A stretch of 64,000 nucleotides of DNA from positions 1 to 64,000 of the forward strand of contig DASWZN010000053.1 in the NCBI GenBank assembly GCA_036404435.1. The letters are read 5' to 3'. The position numbers and the translations under genes are program-made. A model generated the notes under the pieces. The model worked only from the letters and a program-made list of their open reading frames with translations, was not told the DNA's origin and searched no databases. The stretch is from DASWZN01 sp036404435 (lineage in GTDB: Bacteria > Acidobacteriota > Terriglobia > Bryobacterales > Bryobacteraceae). Positions 1 through 8,540 of the stretch are shown one piece after another; position 1 is the first letter of the stretch, and the number at the start of each line of letters is the position of its first letter.

Positions 1-42
1 CTTCTTCAACACCACCAGCCGGTCTCTGTCCCGCTGGGTCAT
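1..42 (-). CDS. Transposase, N-terminal fragment (runs off left edge)
   Basis: The minus strand has ATG at 42-40 preceded by an AGGAG ribosome-binding site and reads MTQRDRDRLVVLKK before the window ends. This N-terminus resembles helix-turn-helix transposases of the ISNCY type, from memory and not from a search. Only 14 codons are visible, so catalytic residues cannot be judged. Its place inside the repeated GGGGACATT terminus supports a transposase. Confidence 0.5.
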   Translation of the reverse strand, partial: MTQRDRDRLVVLKK

Positions 43-125
43 GAGGAGTTCTCCTGGTTCGGACACCTCCCCAGCCTGACCTTGTCAAGGGGACATTTCT
101 ACTTGGCACAAAGGGGACATTATCA
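1..125. mobile_element. End of an insertion sequence (left part outside window)
   Basis: Two copies of GGGGACATT (89-97 and 113-121) lie just upstream of a divergently read transposase start. The outer copy continues as ATTATCA to 125. Repeated GGGGACATT blocks next to a transposase start are common at the ends of IS21- and ISNCY-like elements. Read on the minus strand the terminus begins TGATAATGTCCCC at 125. The other end and the target duplication are outside the window, so the family and exact boundary are not settled. Confidence 0.6.
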
Positions 126-153
126 CGTGGCGCCGACACGCCGCGGACTTGCC

Positions 154-183
154 TTGACAAGCGCCTGCACCCTGCTCTACCAT
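154..183 (+). promoter_or_regulatory. Predicted sigma-70 promoter of the arabinose operon
   Basis: A perfect -35 box TTGACA (154-159) is followed after 18 bases by TACCAT (178-183), which matches 4 of 6 positions of TATAAT. The predicted start point is near 190, inside the LacI-type operator and about 30 bases before the araB start codon. It lies outside the insertion-sequence end at 125, so it appears to be the native promoter. Confidence 0.5.
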
Positions 184-189
184 CGTCTC

Positions 190-203
190 CGCAAGCGCTT
201 ACA
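190..203. promoter_or_regulatory. LacI-family operator upstream of araB
   Basis: The 14-bp near-palindrome CGCAAGCGCTTACA has the central CG and the AA..CG..TT pattern typical of LacI/GalR operators, with one mismatched pair (192/201). It overlaps the predicted start point of the araB promoter, the usual place for repression. A LacI-family gene lies three genes downstream at 4086 and is the likely binding partner (inference). Confidence 0.55.
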
Positions 204-220
204 AGATAGAGGAGCGATTC

Positions 221-1804
221 ATGGCCATTGTTGCAGGAGTCGATTTCGGCACGCTCAGCGTGCGTGTATCGATTGTCGACAGTGAGAAAGGCCGGCTGGG
301 CTCGGGAGTCGGCGAGTATCCTCTCCATCGCCGCAAGGAAGATCCCGATTACGCCACCCAGAGCCACGCCGATCAGATGAGCGCGCTGGTGTCCGCCACC
401 GCCATGGCGCTAGCCGCTGCTGGCGTCCAGGGAAAGGACGTCCAGGCCATCGCGCTGGACACCACCGGGTCGAGCGTGATCCCCGTCGGCGCCGACTTGC
501 AACCCCTCGACGACTATTACCTATGGTGCGATCACCGCGCCTGGCGCGAAGCTGCGCTCATCACCGAGACCGCGCACCGGCTGGGGCTCCCCAACATCGA
601 TTGGTGCGGCGGCACCTATTCTTCCGAGTGGGGATTCTCGAAGCTCCTGCACTGGCTCCGCCACAACCCCGACCAGCGCGACAGGATGGCGGCCGCACTC
701 GAGCACTGCGACATGGTGGCCGCCACGCTGTGCGGCATTACCGATCCTAACGAGGTCCCGCGCAGCATCTGCGCCATGGGCCACAAGTGGATGTGGAACG
801 CTTCCCTCGGCGGCTTTCCGCCCGAGGACTTCCTGGTCGAAGTCGATCCGCTTCTCAAGGGCGTGGCCGGCAAGCTGAAAGGCCGCTACGCCACCTCCGA
901 CGTCATCGCCGGCCGGCTCTCTCCCGAGTGGGCCGCCAAGCTCGGCCTGCGCCCTAGCATCCCCATTCCCGTCGGTGCCTTCGACGCCCATTGGGATGCC
1001 ATCGGCGCAGGCTGTCGCATCGGCGACGTCGTCAACGTTGTGGGCACCTCCACCTGCATCATGGCCATCGCCGACCAAACCGCCCTGATCCCCGGCGTCT
1101 GCGGCGTGGTGCCCGGCTCCGTCCACCCAGGGAAGACCGGCGTCGAGGCCGGCCTCTCCGCTACCGGCGATATCTTCGACGCCGTCGCCCGCCGCGCCGG
1201 AACCAACGTCGCCGCGCTCTCCCAGGGGCTCGACCGGTTCCGCGCCGGCCAGACCGGCCTGCTTCGTCTCACCTGGGATAATGGCGACCGCACGGTCCTG
1301 GTCAATCCCGAACTGGGCGGGATCACCCTGGGCTGGAACCTCACTACCAGCGCCCAAGACGAGCTCTTCGCGGCCATCGAAGGCACCGCCTTCCACACCC
1401 GCATCATCCTCGAGCGGATGGAGGAGTACGGCACGCCCATCCACCGCGTCATCAACGGCGGCGGCATTCCGCAGAAGAACGAGGTGCTCAACCGCGTCTA
1501 CGCCAACGTGCTTGGGAAGCCGGTGCTGGTCCCGCAGGCGGAGGTCACCAGCCTCGGCTCCGCCATCTTCGCGTTTCTCGCCGCGGGTGTCTTCAAGACC
1601 ATCGAGGAAGCCCAGGCCGCGCTGTGCCCGGCCTATCGCACCGTCGAGCCCGATCCGATTGCTGCCGGCGTCTACGACGATCTGTATCTCCTGTATAAGA
1701 GCCTCTACTTCGGCTTCGGCCGCAAGTCTTCCGACCCGATCTCCGTGGGCGAAGTGCTGCCCGTACTGCGCCAGGTGGGGGCCGAGGCGCGTAAGGGGGC
1801 CTGA
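221..1804 (+). CDS. araB: L-ribulokinase
   Basis: This FGGY-family kinase would phosphorylate L-ribulose to L-ribulose 5-phosphate in cytoplasmic L-arabinose catabolism. The 527-residue protein opens with the phosphate-binding segment GVDFGTLSVRVSIVD, whose TLSVR wording is typical of ribulokinases. It also has SSEWGFSKLLHW near residue 130, GAFDAHWDAIGAG near 250 and the C-terminal GGGIPQKN signature. Length is close to the usual 550-570. A good AGAGGAG site lies 6 bases before the ATG. The stop shares one base with the araD start, so the two are translationally coupled. The only upstream element is a LacI-regulated promoter. Confidence 0.93.
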   Translation: MAIVAGVDFGTLSVRVSIVDSEKGRLGSGVGEYPLHRRKEDPDYATQSHADQMSALVSATAMALAAAGVQGKDVQAIALDTTGSSVIPVGADLQPLDDYYLWCDHRAWREAALITETAHRLGLPNIDWCGGTYSSEWGFSKLLHWLRHNPDQRDRMAAALEHCDMVAATLCGITDPNEVPRSICAMGHKWMWNASLGGFPPEDFLVEVDPLLKGVAGKLKGRYATSDVIAGRLSPEWAAKLGLRPSIPIPVGAFDAHWDAIGAGCRIGDVVNVVGTSTCIMAIADQTALIPGVCGVVPGSVHPGKTGVEAGLSATGDIFDAVARRAGTNVAALSQGLDRFRAGQTGLLRLTWDNGDRTVLVNPELGGITLGWNLTTSAQDELFAAIEGTAFHTRIILERMEEYGTPIHRVINGGGIPQKNEVLNRVYANVLGKPVLVPQAEVTSLGSAIFAFLAAGVFKTIEEAQAALCPAYRTVEPDPIAAGVYDDLYLLYKSLYFGFGRKSSDPISVGEVLPVLRQVGAEARKGA

Positions 1805-2493
1805 TGCTGGAGTCGCTGCGTGAGGAGGTTCTCGAAGCCAACCTCGAAGTGGTGCGCCGCGGCTTGGTCCTCTACACATTTGGCAACGCCAGCGGCATCG
1901 ATCGCGCCCGGGGCTTGGTCGTCATCAAGCCCAGCGGCGTTGACTACTCAACTCTCAAAGCCTCCGACCTAGTCATCTTCCACCTGGACGGCAAGCCGGT
2001 CGAGGGAACCCTGCGCCCGTCGTCCGATCTGCCCACGCATCTGGTTCTCTACCGCGCCTTCCCGGCCATCGGCGGTGTTGTGCACACTCACTCGCGCGCG
2101 GCCACGGCCTGGGCCCAGGCAGGCCGTGAGATTCCCTGCTTTGGCACCACGCACGCCGACACCTTTTTCGGTCCCATCCCGGTCACCCGGCGCCTCACCG
2201 AAGCGGAGGTCCGCGACGCTTACGAAGAGAACACCGGCCGCGCCATCGTGCGCCGCTTCGAGGGTCTGGACCCGCTCGCGGTCCCCGGCGTTCTGGTGGC
2301 CGGCCACGCTCCGTTCACCTGGGGCGCCACTGCGATGGAAGCCGCGCGCACCGCGGTCGTCCTCGAGGAAATCGCCGAGCTCTCCTGGCGCACGCTGGCG
2401 CTCGACCCCGCCGCGCGCGGGCTCGACCAGTACGTGCTCGACAAGCACTTCCACCGCAAGCATGGCCCCGGCGCCACGTATGGACAGAAGTGA
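1804..2493 (+). CDS. araD: L-ribulose-5-phosphate 4-epimerase
   Basis: This class II aldolase-fold enzyme would convert L-ribulose 5-phosphate to D-xylulose 5-phosphate, feeding arabinose carbon to the pentose phosphate pathway. The 229-residue length matches bacterial AraD. Visible marks are FGNASGIDR near residue 27, IKPSGVDY near 42, the metal-binding pair in VVHTHSRAA near 93 and a later GHAPFTWG histidine. The start overlaps the araB stop by one base. A related sugar-phosphate aldolase or epimerase is possible from sequence alone, but the araB neighbour makes AraD much the best reading. Confidence 0.92.
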   Translation: MLESLREEVLEANLEVVRRGLVLYTFGNASGIDRARGLVVIKPSGVDYSTLKASDLVIFHLDGKPVEGTLRPSSDLPTHLVLYRAFPAIGGVVHTHSRAATAWAQAGREIPCFGTTHADTFFGPIPVTRRLTEAEVRDAYEENTGRAIVRRFEGLDPLAVPGVLVAGHAPFTWGATAMEAARTAVVLEEIAELSWRTLALDPAARGLDQYVLDKHFHRKHGPGATYGQK

Positions 2494-2504
2494 GGAGCGA
2501 TCCC

Positions 2505-4049
2505 ATGATCTCCAGGCGTAAGTTCTCCGCCGCGATGGCAGCGGCGCCCTTCCTGCTGCGCGGCCAGACGCGCCCGCTCACCGCGCGCATCCGCATCGAT
2601 CCCGAGCGCGTCATCGGGCCCATCGATCCCAAGATCTACGGCAACTTCGCGGAGCACCTCGGCCGCTGCATCCAAGGCGGCATCTTCGACGAGGGCTCGC
2701 CCCTCTCCGACTCCAACGGCTACCGGCGCGACGTCATCGAAGCCGTCCGCAACCTGCACGTCACGCTCCTGCGCTGGCCCGGTGGCAACTTCTCCTCCAA
2801 CTACCACTGGATGGACGGCATCGGCCCGCGCGACCAGCGCCCCAAGCGTCTCGATATGGCCTGGCAGACCATCGAGGACAACCGCTTCGGCACCCATGAC
2901 TTCCTGAACTACGCCGAGATGCTCGGCATCGAGCCCTATGTCTGCGCCAACTTCGGCACCGGATCCTGGGTCGAAGCCCAGCAGTGGGTCGAATACTGCA
3001 ACCTCGCCGAAGGCACCGAGATGGCCGCACTGCGCCGCAAGAATGGCCGCGAAAGGCCCTGGAAAGTGCAGTACTGGGGGCTCGGCAACGAGATGGACGG
3101 CCCCTGGCAAATGGGCCACCGCTCGGCCGAAGACTACGGTAAGTTCGCTCTCGAAGGCGCCAAGCTCATGAAGTGGACGGACCCCAGCGTGAAGCTCATC
3201 GCAGCCGGCTCCTCCAACTTCGCCACCCGTGAAGGATGGACCGAGTGGAACCGCACCGTCCTCGCCTATCTGAAGGACCACGCCGACTACATCTCGCTCC
3301 ACAGCTACGTCGGCGATTTCGAGAACGACTATCTCACCTTCGCGGCCAGTTCTCTCGCCTTGCAGGATCGCATCCGCACCACCGAGGGAATCATCCGCAG
3401 CGCCGTGGCTCCCCAATCGCGGCGGCCCATCTACATCGCCTTCGACGAATACAACGTCTGGTACCGCGAGCGGGGCGAAGGCAAACAGGCCGGGCGGCGT
3501 ATTCTCGAGGAAGTCTACGACCTTCAGGATGCGCTGGTCGGCGCTACCATGCTGAACACCGTCGTCAACCACGCGCACATCGTCAAAATCGCCAACATGG
3601 CGCAACTGGTGAATGTGATTGCGCCCATTTTCACCAACGAGAAGGGCCTCTTCCTTCAGACCCTCTACTTCCCGCTCCAGCTCTTCTCCGCCAACGTGCG
3701 CGGCACGGCGCTTGAGGTTTTCGTCGATTCGCCCAGTTATGCGGCCAAGCGCTTCGACAAGGTGCCCTACCTCGACGTCTCCGCGTCGCTCGATAACGGC
3801 GCGGTGGTGCTCAACGTCGTCAACCGGCATCCGGACCAGGACATCGAGGCCGAGATCGAGCCCCAGGACGCGCGCTTCGCGGGCGCGCTCGACGTCGCCA
3901 CCGTCAACGGCCCGGCGCTCAAGACCACCAACGGCTTCGGCTCGGAGAACGTGAAAACGGTGAAGAGCGTCGAGACCGTGCGGGGAAACAAGGCGGTCTA
4001 CCGCTTCCCGGCGCACTCCTTCACCCAGATCAAGGCCACGTTAGCCTGA
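2505..4049 (+). CDS. Exported alpha-L-arabinofuranosidase, GH51
   Basis: It would release L-arabinose from arabinan or arabinoxylan fragments. The 514-residue protein starts with a twin-arginine-like leader (MISRRKF, then a short hydrophobic run ending LLRGQ), so export in a folded state is likely. The GH51 catalytic glutamates are visible: acid/base E196 in WGLGNE and nucleophile E315 in AFDEYNVWY. IYGNFAEHLGRC and RWPGGNFSS are family signatures. I chose ATG 2505 rather than GTG 2490 because GAGGAG lies 7 bases before it and the twin-arginine leader starts there. The gene follows araD by 11 bases and shares its operon. Confidence 0.9.
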   Translation: MISRRKFSAAMAAAPFLLRGQTRPLTARIRIDPERVIGPIDPKIYGNFAEHLGRCIQGGIFDEGSPLSDSNGYRRDVIEAVRNLHVTLLRWPGGNFSSNYHWMDGIGPRDQRPKRLDMAWQTIEDNRFGTHDFLNYAEMLGIEPYVCANFGTGSWVEAQQWVEYCNLAEGTEMAALRRKNGRERPWKVQYWGLGNEMDGPWQMGHRSAEDYGKFALEGAKLMKWTDPSVKLIAAGSSNFATREGWTEWNRTVLAYLKDHADYISLHSYVGDFENDYLTFAASSLALQDRIRTTEGIIRSAVAPQSRRPIYIAFDEYNVWYRERGEGKQAGRRILEEVYDLQDALVGATMLNTVVNHAHIVKIANMAQLVNVIAPIFTNEKGLFLQTLYFPLQLFSANVRGTALEVFVDSPSYAAKRFDKVPYLDVSASLDNGAVVLNVVNRHPDQDIEAEIEPQDARFAGALDVATVNGPALKTTNGFGSENVKTVKSVETVRGNKAVYRFPAHSFTQIKATLA

Positions 4050-4085
4050 GTCGCCGCGGCGGTATCCTATCCAACTGGAGTTGAA

Positions 4086-5081
4086 ATGAGCCTGGAAAAC
4101 GTCGCCCGGCGGGCCAAGGTCTCGACTGCAACCGTCTCGCGCGTTCTCAACGACACCGGAGCCGTCAAAACGACGACCCGCGCCCGGGTCCTGAAAGCCA
4201 TTGCGGAGTTGAATTACCACCCTAACCTGCACGCGCGCATCCTGGCCGAAGGCAAGAGCAGGACCATCGGAATGATCGTCTCCAATCTGGAGAATCCTTT
4301 CTTCCTGGATATCTACAAGACGGTTGAGGCCGACGCGCACGCCGGTGGTTATGAAGTGGTGCTGGCCAACACGGACTACCGCTCCGAGCAACTCGTCTCC
4401 AGTATCCGTTTGATGATCGGGCGGCGCGTGGCGGGACTGGCGGTTGTGGTTTCGGAAATGGATCCCGCGCTCATCGACGAACTCCAACGCAGTCGGATTC
4501 CCGTGGTGTTCTACGACGTCGGCGCGCCGCGCCGTAACATCACCAACGTGCGCGTCAACTACCGGCGCGGCATCGAGAAGGTTGTCGACTATCTTTACAG
4601 CCTGGGTCACCTCAAGCTGGGCTTCATCGGGCACCATGCCATGCTGGGCCCCATCAACGAGCGCCTGAAGACGGTCCTGGACGCCGTGTCGCGGCATCCT
4701 TCGATCGAGGTCCGGTCCGCGGCCGACTCCGATACCCTCGAAGGCGGCCGCCGTGCGGCGCGCGCTTTGCTCGGCACCGGATTCGCGCCGACCGCGCTGA
4801 TTTGCGTCAACGACGTGACCGCCGTCGGCGCCCTGCGGGAATTGCGCGAGCGCGGCATTCGAGTGCCGCAGGACATGTCCGTGACCGGCTTCGACAACGT
4901 GAATCTCTCCGAATTCTGTTCTCCGCCGCTGACCACCGTCCACATCCCGCGCGAGCGGATCGGGCATATCATCTGCCACTGCCTAATCCCCAAGCACGGC
5001 CAAACCCTCCTGGACCAGGAAATCGTCATCGACCCCGAGTTCATCCTCCGCGATTCCACCGGCCCGGCCCCCGAACGCTGA
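4086..5081 (+). CDS. LacI-family transcriptional regulator
   Basis: The 331-residue protein has an N-terminal LacI helix-turn-helix (SLENVARRAKVSTATVSRVL) and a hinge helix ending NYHPNLHARIL. A periplasmic-binding-protein-like sensor domain starts at RTIGMIVSNLENPFF, with the family motif PTALICVNDVTAVGALRELRE near residue 235. It sits 36 bases after the arabinofuranosidase at the end of the arabinose block. It most likely represses that block through the operator at 190-203, with arabinose or an arabinoside as inducer (inference). A short inverted repeat, CAACT-GG-AGTTG, lies just before its start codon. Confidence 0.9.
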   Translation: MSLENVARRAKVSTATVSRVLNDTGAVKTTTRARVLKAIAELNYHPNLHARILAEGKSRTIGMIVSNLENPFFLDIYKTVEADAHAGGYEVVLANTDYRSEQLVSSIRLMIGRRVAGLAVVVSEMDPALIDELQRSRIPVVFYDVGAPRRNITNVRVNYRRGIEKVVDYLYSLGHLKLGFIGHHAMLGPINERLKTVLDAVSRHPSIEVRSAADSDTLEGGRRAARALLGTGFAPTALICVNDVTAVGALRELRERGIRVPQDMSVTGFDNVNLSEFCSPPLTTVHIPRERIGHIICHCLIPKHGQTLLDQEIVIDPEFILRDSTGPAPER

Positions 5082-5226
5082 CGCGGCAACGTGACGCGGG
5101 CGATTCCGTAGGGGCGGGCGCGGTGCATTCACGCTCGTTGCGGATTTACAAGTCTCTAGTTCTCAGTCGCTTGGCATTCCTCAAAGGCTCAGATCGCAGA
5201 GCTGGCATGGCACCTTGAGAGCCGGG

Positions 5227-5742
5227 ATGACGGTCATGGGGAATCCACTGTCCAGAATGCGTCTATTAGCCTTGGGAGTGTTGGTGTCTTCCTGTTGGGC
5301 TTCGGCCCAGACGAAAATCAGCGGGTCTTTGGAGTGTGCCAGCCCCGTATTGCGCGAAGTAATGGAAGTGGGCGACCGCGCTCCCCATACGATGGTTCTC
5401 TCGCAAAGAGTGTGCCGATGGTCCAGGCCGCTAAGGATGGAGGGCGTCAGCAGCGGAGACGATGTTCTCTCCTTGTTCACCGATGCGCGGGCAGATGGAG
5501 CCCGGGACCGCGGTTACAACGTAATGGTCATGTCCAACGGCGACAGGGTCTTTATGCACTATGCCAGCTCCTTGGAAAAAAGCGGCCGGCGCGCGGCATC
5601 GGCCGAGGGAGATTTCGCCCTCAGCGGCGGGACAGGAAAGTTCCAGGGAATTTGCGGCAGCGGAACGTTGACTTCTCGAAGTACTCCCGATGGGAAGATG
5701 ACCGTGCGCCTCGAAGGCCAATACACTCTTCCCAAGTTCTAA
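5227..5742 (+). CDS. Exported protein of unknown function
   Basis: I do not recognise this 171-residue protein. A signal peptide is clear (RMRLLALGVLVSSCWASAQ), so it is exported. The mature part has an internal SGGTGKFQGICGSGT segment near residue 140, like the glycine-rich strand of small beta-barrel proteins of the allene-oxide-cyclase/dirigent type. That is a resemblance, not an assignment. Several in-frame starts exist (TTG 5215, ATG 5227, 5236, 5257) and no strong ribosome-binding site decides between them. Its stop codon overlaps the stop of the opposing gene by two bases (5740-5741). Confidence 0.6.
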   Translation: MTVMGNPLSRMRLLALGVLVSSCWASAQTKISGSLECASPVLREVMEVGDRAPHTMVLSQRVCRWSRPLRMEGVSSGDDVLSLFTDARADGARDRGYNVMVMSNGDRVFMHYASSLEKSGRRAASAEGDFALSGGTGKFQGICGSGTLTSRSTPDGKMTVRLEGQYTLPKF

Positions 5743-7862
5743 TGAAATAGGTCTCGCACGCCGATGGAAAAGAACAACGCGCCCTTGCCTTCGCCGGGCT
5801 GCCGACTAACGTTCCACGCATAGCCGACGGTGAAATTGACGTAACTGGCGAGTTCGAGACGGATGCCGCCGCCCGGACCAATGCGGTTCCCACCCAGTGC
5901 GCCCTTTGCCGGCCCAACCCACGCCGTATCGAACACAGCAACCGGACTGATCGAAAAGATGTTGAGTTCCTTGAACAGCGTGTTCAGTGTGCGGTCGACG
6001 AAAGCCATATCGCCCGCGGCCTTTTGGGCCGCCAACTTCTGATCGATGGCGCTGAAGTCATTCCAGAGGGCGGTACGGGCGGCGTCAACGGCCGCGGCTG
6101 CGGCTTTAATTCCCGGATCGTTCCACTGCCGGTTCACTTCTTCCACGCAGGCGTCCTGCACGGATTTGAGATCGTCGGAGTCCACGGGCAGCAGGGCCGA
6201 GAGGTCGCCGTATTGCGCACTGCTTTTCGCCGCCAGGGCGTTAGTCGCATCGAAAGCCGCCGTGCCAATATTGGTTGTGCAATCGGCGAATTCGTCTTGC
6301 AACTGGCCCGGGTGAGCCGCCTGAGCGACGTTTACGGCGCTCTGCAACGCGTCCAGCAGTTGCCTCAAATTGGGAAGCTCGTTCAGCGCCACAGCAACGT
6401 GTGGATCTTTCCAGGAGTAATAGTTCTGCTCGACACTGGCGGCAGTGACGATCTGTGTATGCAGCACCTTGTCGAGTTCCGGATCGGTGCTCAAGTCCTT
6501 GGGCACGATGGGCCTTGATTTCACCGGATACGAGAAAGTCAGATTGACGCTGGTGAACCGGTCGGCGCCAGCGCCTTCGCCGGTGAGATAAAACCGGTTT
6601 GCGGGGATGGCCCGAATCACGGGCACATCGCTAATCTGCCAGGAGTCCCCCGGCACGAAGTACTGCTCACCGTTTCCGCCGAAGAAGCGTGCCGGCAGCG
6701 GAATGGAGTGCGGCACCTGAATACCGCCGGACGTGAAGCGCGACTCCACTTCGAGCGGTTTGTGGTCGCCAATAGGAATCCAAAACTCGTCGACTACGTC
6801 CCCGATGTGCTTGAGCCAATCTACTTGCGCGGACGGTCCAATCGAACCAAGTTCCAACCCGTAGGAAACCGAGAAGACGTTATGGGTGGTGCGGGAGGAC
6901 AGGCCGAAGTAACCCTTCAGCGATCCATACCCGGCGTTGGGAGTAGTTTGAGGTGGGAGGAGACCGGCAGGGAGATTGCTTTGCATGTTCCCTCCTTGTA
7001 GCAGACCGCCGAAGCGCGCCAGCAAGGTACTTTTCCAGAAGGGCCGCGTCTCGCCCTCGATCTGACCGGACAGGCTGCCCTCCTTCAGACGCGTGGCACC
7101 CGCCGGTGCGGAATAGTTCAGATAGTCGACACGCCAGTCGGCGTGCTTTAACCATCCGAGGAGATTCGCTGAACCGCTCAGCGCGGCTGAGAGGGACCGC
7201 ATGGAGTACGATCCCTGTCCCTCGGCCGTGAAGGTGTCAAACAAGGGGAACTTCCCCAGTTGTGGTCCGACCTCGATGCGACCTCCTCCAAACATGCCGT
7301 CGGAACGGTCGTAGCCGCCGGTGGGGGTGAAATGGAATGGGCTTTCAGCTTGTGTAAGGCCGGCAGTAGTCTGGGGAGATGTTTCGGCCGTGTGCTGGGA
7401 TTCGGTGGCGCCCCCCAGGAACTTTGGAGGATCCGTAGAGTAGATTCTGAAGATCAGATCGAGCGCTTTTGCGTTCGGGTCGCAATTCCGAACGTCCACG
7501 CGCTCGTACCTTACAACGAGGTTCCTGTTGCTATCCGGTGTGAACCGGGCGTTCTCAATCAAACTGAGCGCGTCGGCTCTCAGTTGATATGTGAAGAGCT
7601 GGTTGTCCAGCATCGCCGTGAACCGCGCTTTGATGCTTTTCCAATAGAGGAACTTGAACGGGTCCTCGACGGCGGCGTGGATGATGCGGTACTTCTCCTT
7701 TTCGAAGTCCGTCCCTTCAATGCACGCATTTATCCCCCGTTGCGAAAGGGCGCGGTTGGAAAGCGCGTTTGAGGCGGAGTTCTCCTCACCGGAAAGAGCT
7801 ATCGCCGTCGTGACTAGTAACGCGAAAACGGCCCAGAGTCGCAGCCCCGCGATTTGTCGCAT
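5739..7862 (-). CDS. Putative outer-membrane beta-barrel protein
   Basis: The 707-residue protein starts with a signal peptide (LRLWAVFALLVTTAIALSG). Residues about 40-150 (NACIEGTDFEKEKYR to LDLIFRIYST) could form a POTRA-like alpha/beta repeat. The rest alternates polar and aromatic residues with many Gly/Tyr strands and ends GALFFSIGVRDLFH, close to the terminal strand of Omp85/BamA-type barrels. An alanine-rich, probably helical stretch (about 480-620) interrupts this, which is unusual for a simple Omp85 member. Function is unknown: surface-antigen-like barrel or secretion partner are both possible. It follows the 140-residue gene by 21 bases on the same strand. Confidence 0.55.
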   Translation of the reverse strand: MRQIAGLRLWAVFALLVTTAIALSGEENSASNALSNRALSQRGINACIEGTDFEKEKYRIIHAAVEDPFKFLYWKSIKARFTAMLDNQLFTYQLRADALSLIENARFTPDSNRNLVVRYERVDVRNCDPNAKALDLIFRIYSTDPPKFLGGATESQHTAETSPQTTAGLTQAESPFHFTPTGGYDRSDGMFGGGRIEVGPQLGKFPLFDTFTAEGQGSYSMRSLSAALSGSANLLGWLKHADWRVDYLNYSAPAGATRLKEGSLSGQIEGETRPFWKSTLLARFGGLLQGGNMQSNLPAGLLPPQTTPNAGYGSLKGYFGLSSRTTHNVFSVSYGLELGSIGPSAQVDWLKHIGDVVDEFWIPIGDHKPLEVESRFTSGGIQVPHSIPLPARFFGGNGEQYFVPGDSWQISDVPVIRAIPANRFYLTGEGAGADRFTSVNLTFSYPVKSRPIVPKDLSTDPELDKVLHTQIVTAASVEQNYYSWKDPHVAVALNELPNLRQLLDALQSAVNVAQAAHPGQLQDEFADCTTNIGTAAFDATNALAAKSSAQYGDLSALLPVDSDDLKSVQDACVEEVNRQWNDPGIKAAAAAVDAARTALWNDFSAIDQKLAAQKAAGDMAFVDRTLNTLFKELNIFSISPVAVFDTAWVGPAKGALGGNRIGPGGGIRLELASYVNFTVGYAWNVSRQPGEGKGALFFSIGVRDLFH

Positions 7863-7883
7863 GTTCCCGGCAGACCGCGTCGG

Positions 7884-8306
7884 CTATTTCAGTGTGTTCT
7901 GGATGATGTTATTGGCCACCGGCGCGGGCATCGTTCCCGCCTGCGCTGCTTTGGCGGCATCGGCAGCCGGTCCGGTAGCGTGCGCTGTCTGGGCGGGCGT
8001 CAGACCCTTGTTGTCGACGGCGGCTTGTGCTTTGGCGTGAAGGGCGGCTGCAACAAAAACATTGAGAGACACAACAGGGTCCCCGAAAGATGCGGTCTTG
8101 CTGGTCCTCTCATAGAGTACGAAGGTGATGGTCCAGTCGACCTTGGCGCCATCAGTATCTTTCTCGAGACCGAAAGAGACCTTCCGAAGACCGTCAGGCG
8201 TTTCTAGGGTGAAGCTGACCTTGAGGGCGATCGGCAGTGCGGGCGGCGTGCTGCCGGCGGGCGGGTTTGCGCCCGATCCTGGATTTGAACCTGATGTGCT
8301 TCCCAT
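7884..8306 (-). CDS. Hypothetical protein, first gene of the barrel operon
   Basis: This 140-residue protein is not recognised. It opens with a Gly/Ser/Pro-rich disordered stretch (GSTSGSNPGSGANPPAG) and has no signal peptide. A compact beta-rich part follows (VSFTLETPDGLRKVSFGLE to TITFVLYERT), then an Ala-rich tail. The start is fixed by AAGGAG eight bases before ATG 8306. A longer reading from 8366 would run through the promoter and is unlikely. It is probably co-transcribed with the barrel gene from the promoter at 8358-8380. Confidence 0.6.
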   Translation of the reverse strand: MGSTSGSNPGSGANPPAGSTPPALPIALKVSFTLETPDGLRKVSFGLEKDTDGAKVDWTITFVLYERTSKTASFGDPVVSLNVFVAAALHAKAQAAVDNKGLTPAQTAHATGPAADAAKAAQAGTMPAPVANNIIQNTLK

Positions 8307-8357
8307 TTGCGGCTCCTTTAAGCCAGGATTCCCGTATTGCCACCCCAGCTCGCGTTT

Positions 8358-8380
8358 ATTATACATCCGAAGTGCTTCGG
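8358..8380 (-). promoter_or_regulatory. Minus-strand promoter with palindromic spacer
   Basis: A perfect TATAAT -10 box (8363-8358, minus) has the palindrome CCGAAGTGCTTCGG (8367-8380) immediately upstream, where the spacer should be. No good -35 box is seen at the expected distance (GTCGGG), so an activator or another sigma factor may be needed. The predicted start leaves a leader of about 45 bases before ATG 8306. Confidence 0.45.
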
Positions 8381-8503
8381 CCCGACTCCGGCACTCAAAC
8401 AGGGGACGACGCGCGTCGCAGCCGGAGCCTGCGAGAGGATCGGCCAGCCAGCTTCCCTGCCCCCCCGCCCCCTCTCGCCGCAGTTAACGGTTACCAACTC
8501 GCG

Positions 8504-8532
8504 CCGGGAAGCTCCCGGCTTGGAGCTACAAT
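8504..8532 (+). promoter_or_regulatory. Promoter region with palindrome at the -35 position
   Basis: TACAAT (8527-8532) is a good -10 box only 9 bases before ATG 8541, so the message would be leaderless or nearly so. The palindrome CCGGGAAGCTCCCGG (8504-8518) covers the expected -35 region, and no consensus -35 is visible. It resembles the palindromes at 8367 and 9743. Confidence 0.4.
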
Positions 8533-8540
8533 ACACGCTT

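Noticed and set aside
521..1879. Long minus-strand open frame (452 codons) opposite araB
   Set aside because: It mirrors the codon bias of araB, has Arg/Gly/Ala-rich sequence with no motif, and overlaps a well-supported gene completely.
2220..4016. Long minus-strand open frame opposite the GH51 gene
   Set aside because: Antisense shadow of a gene with clear catalytic residues; no ribosome-binding site or domain.
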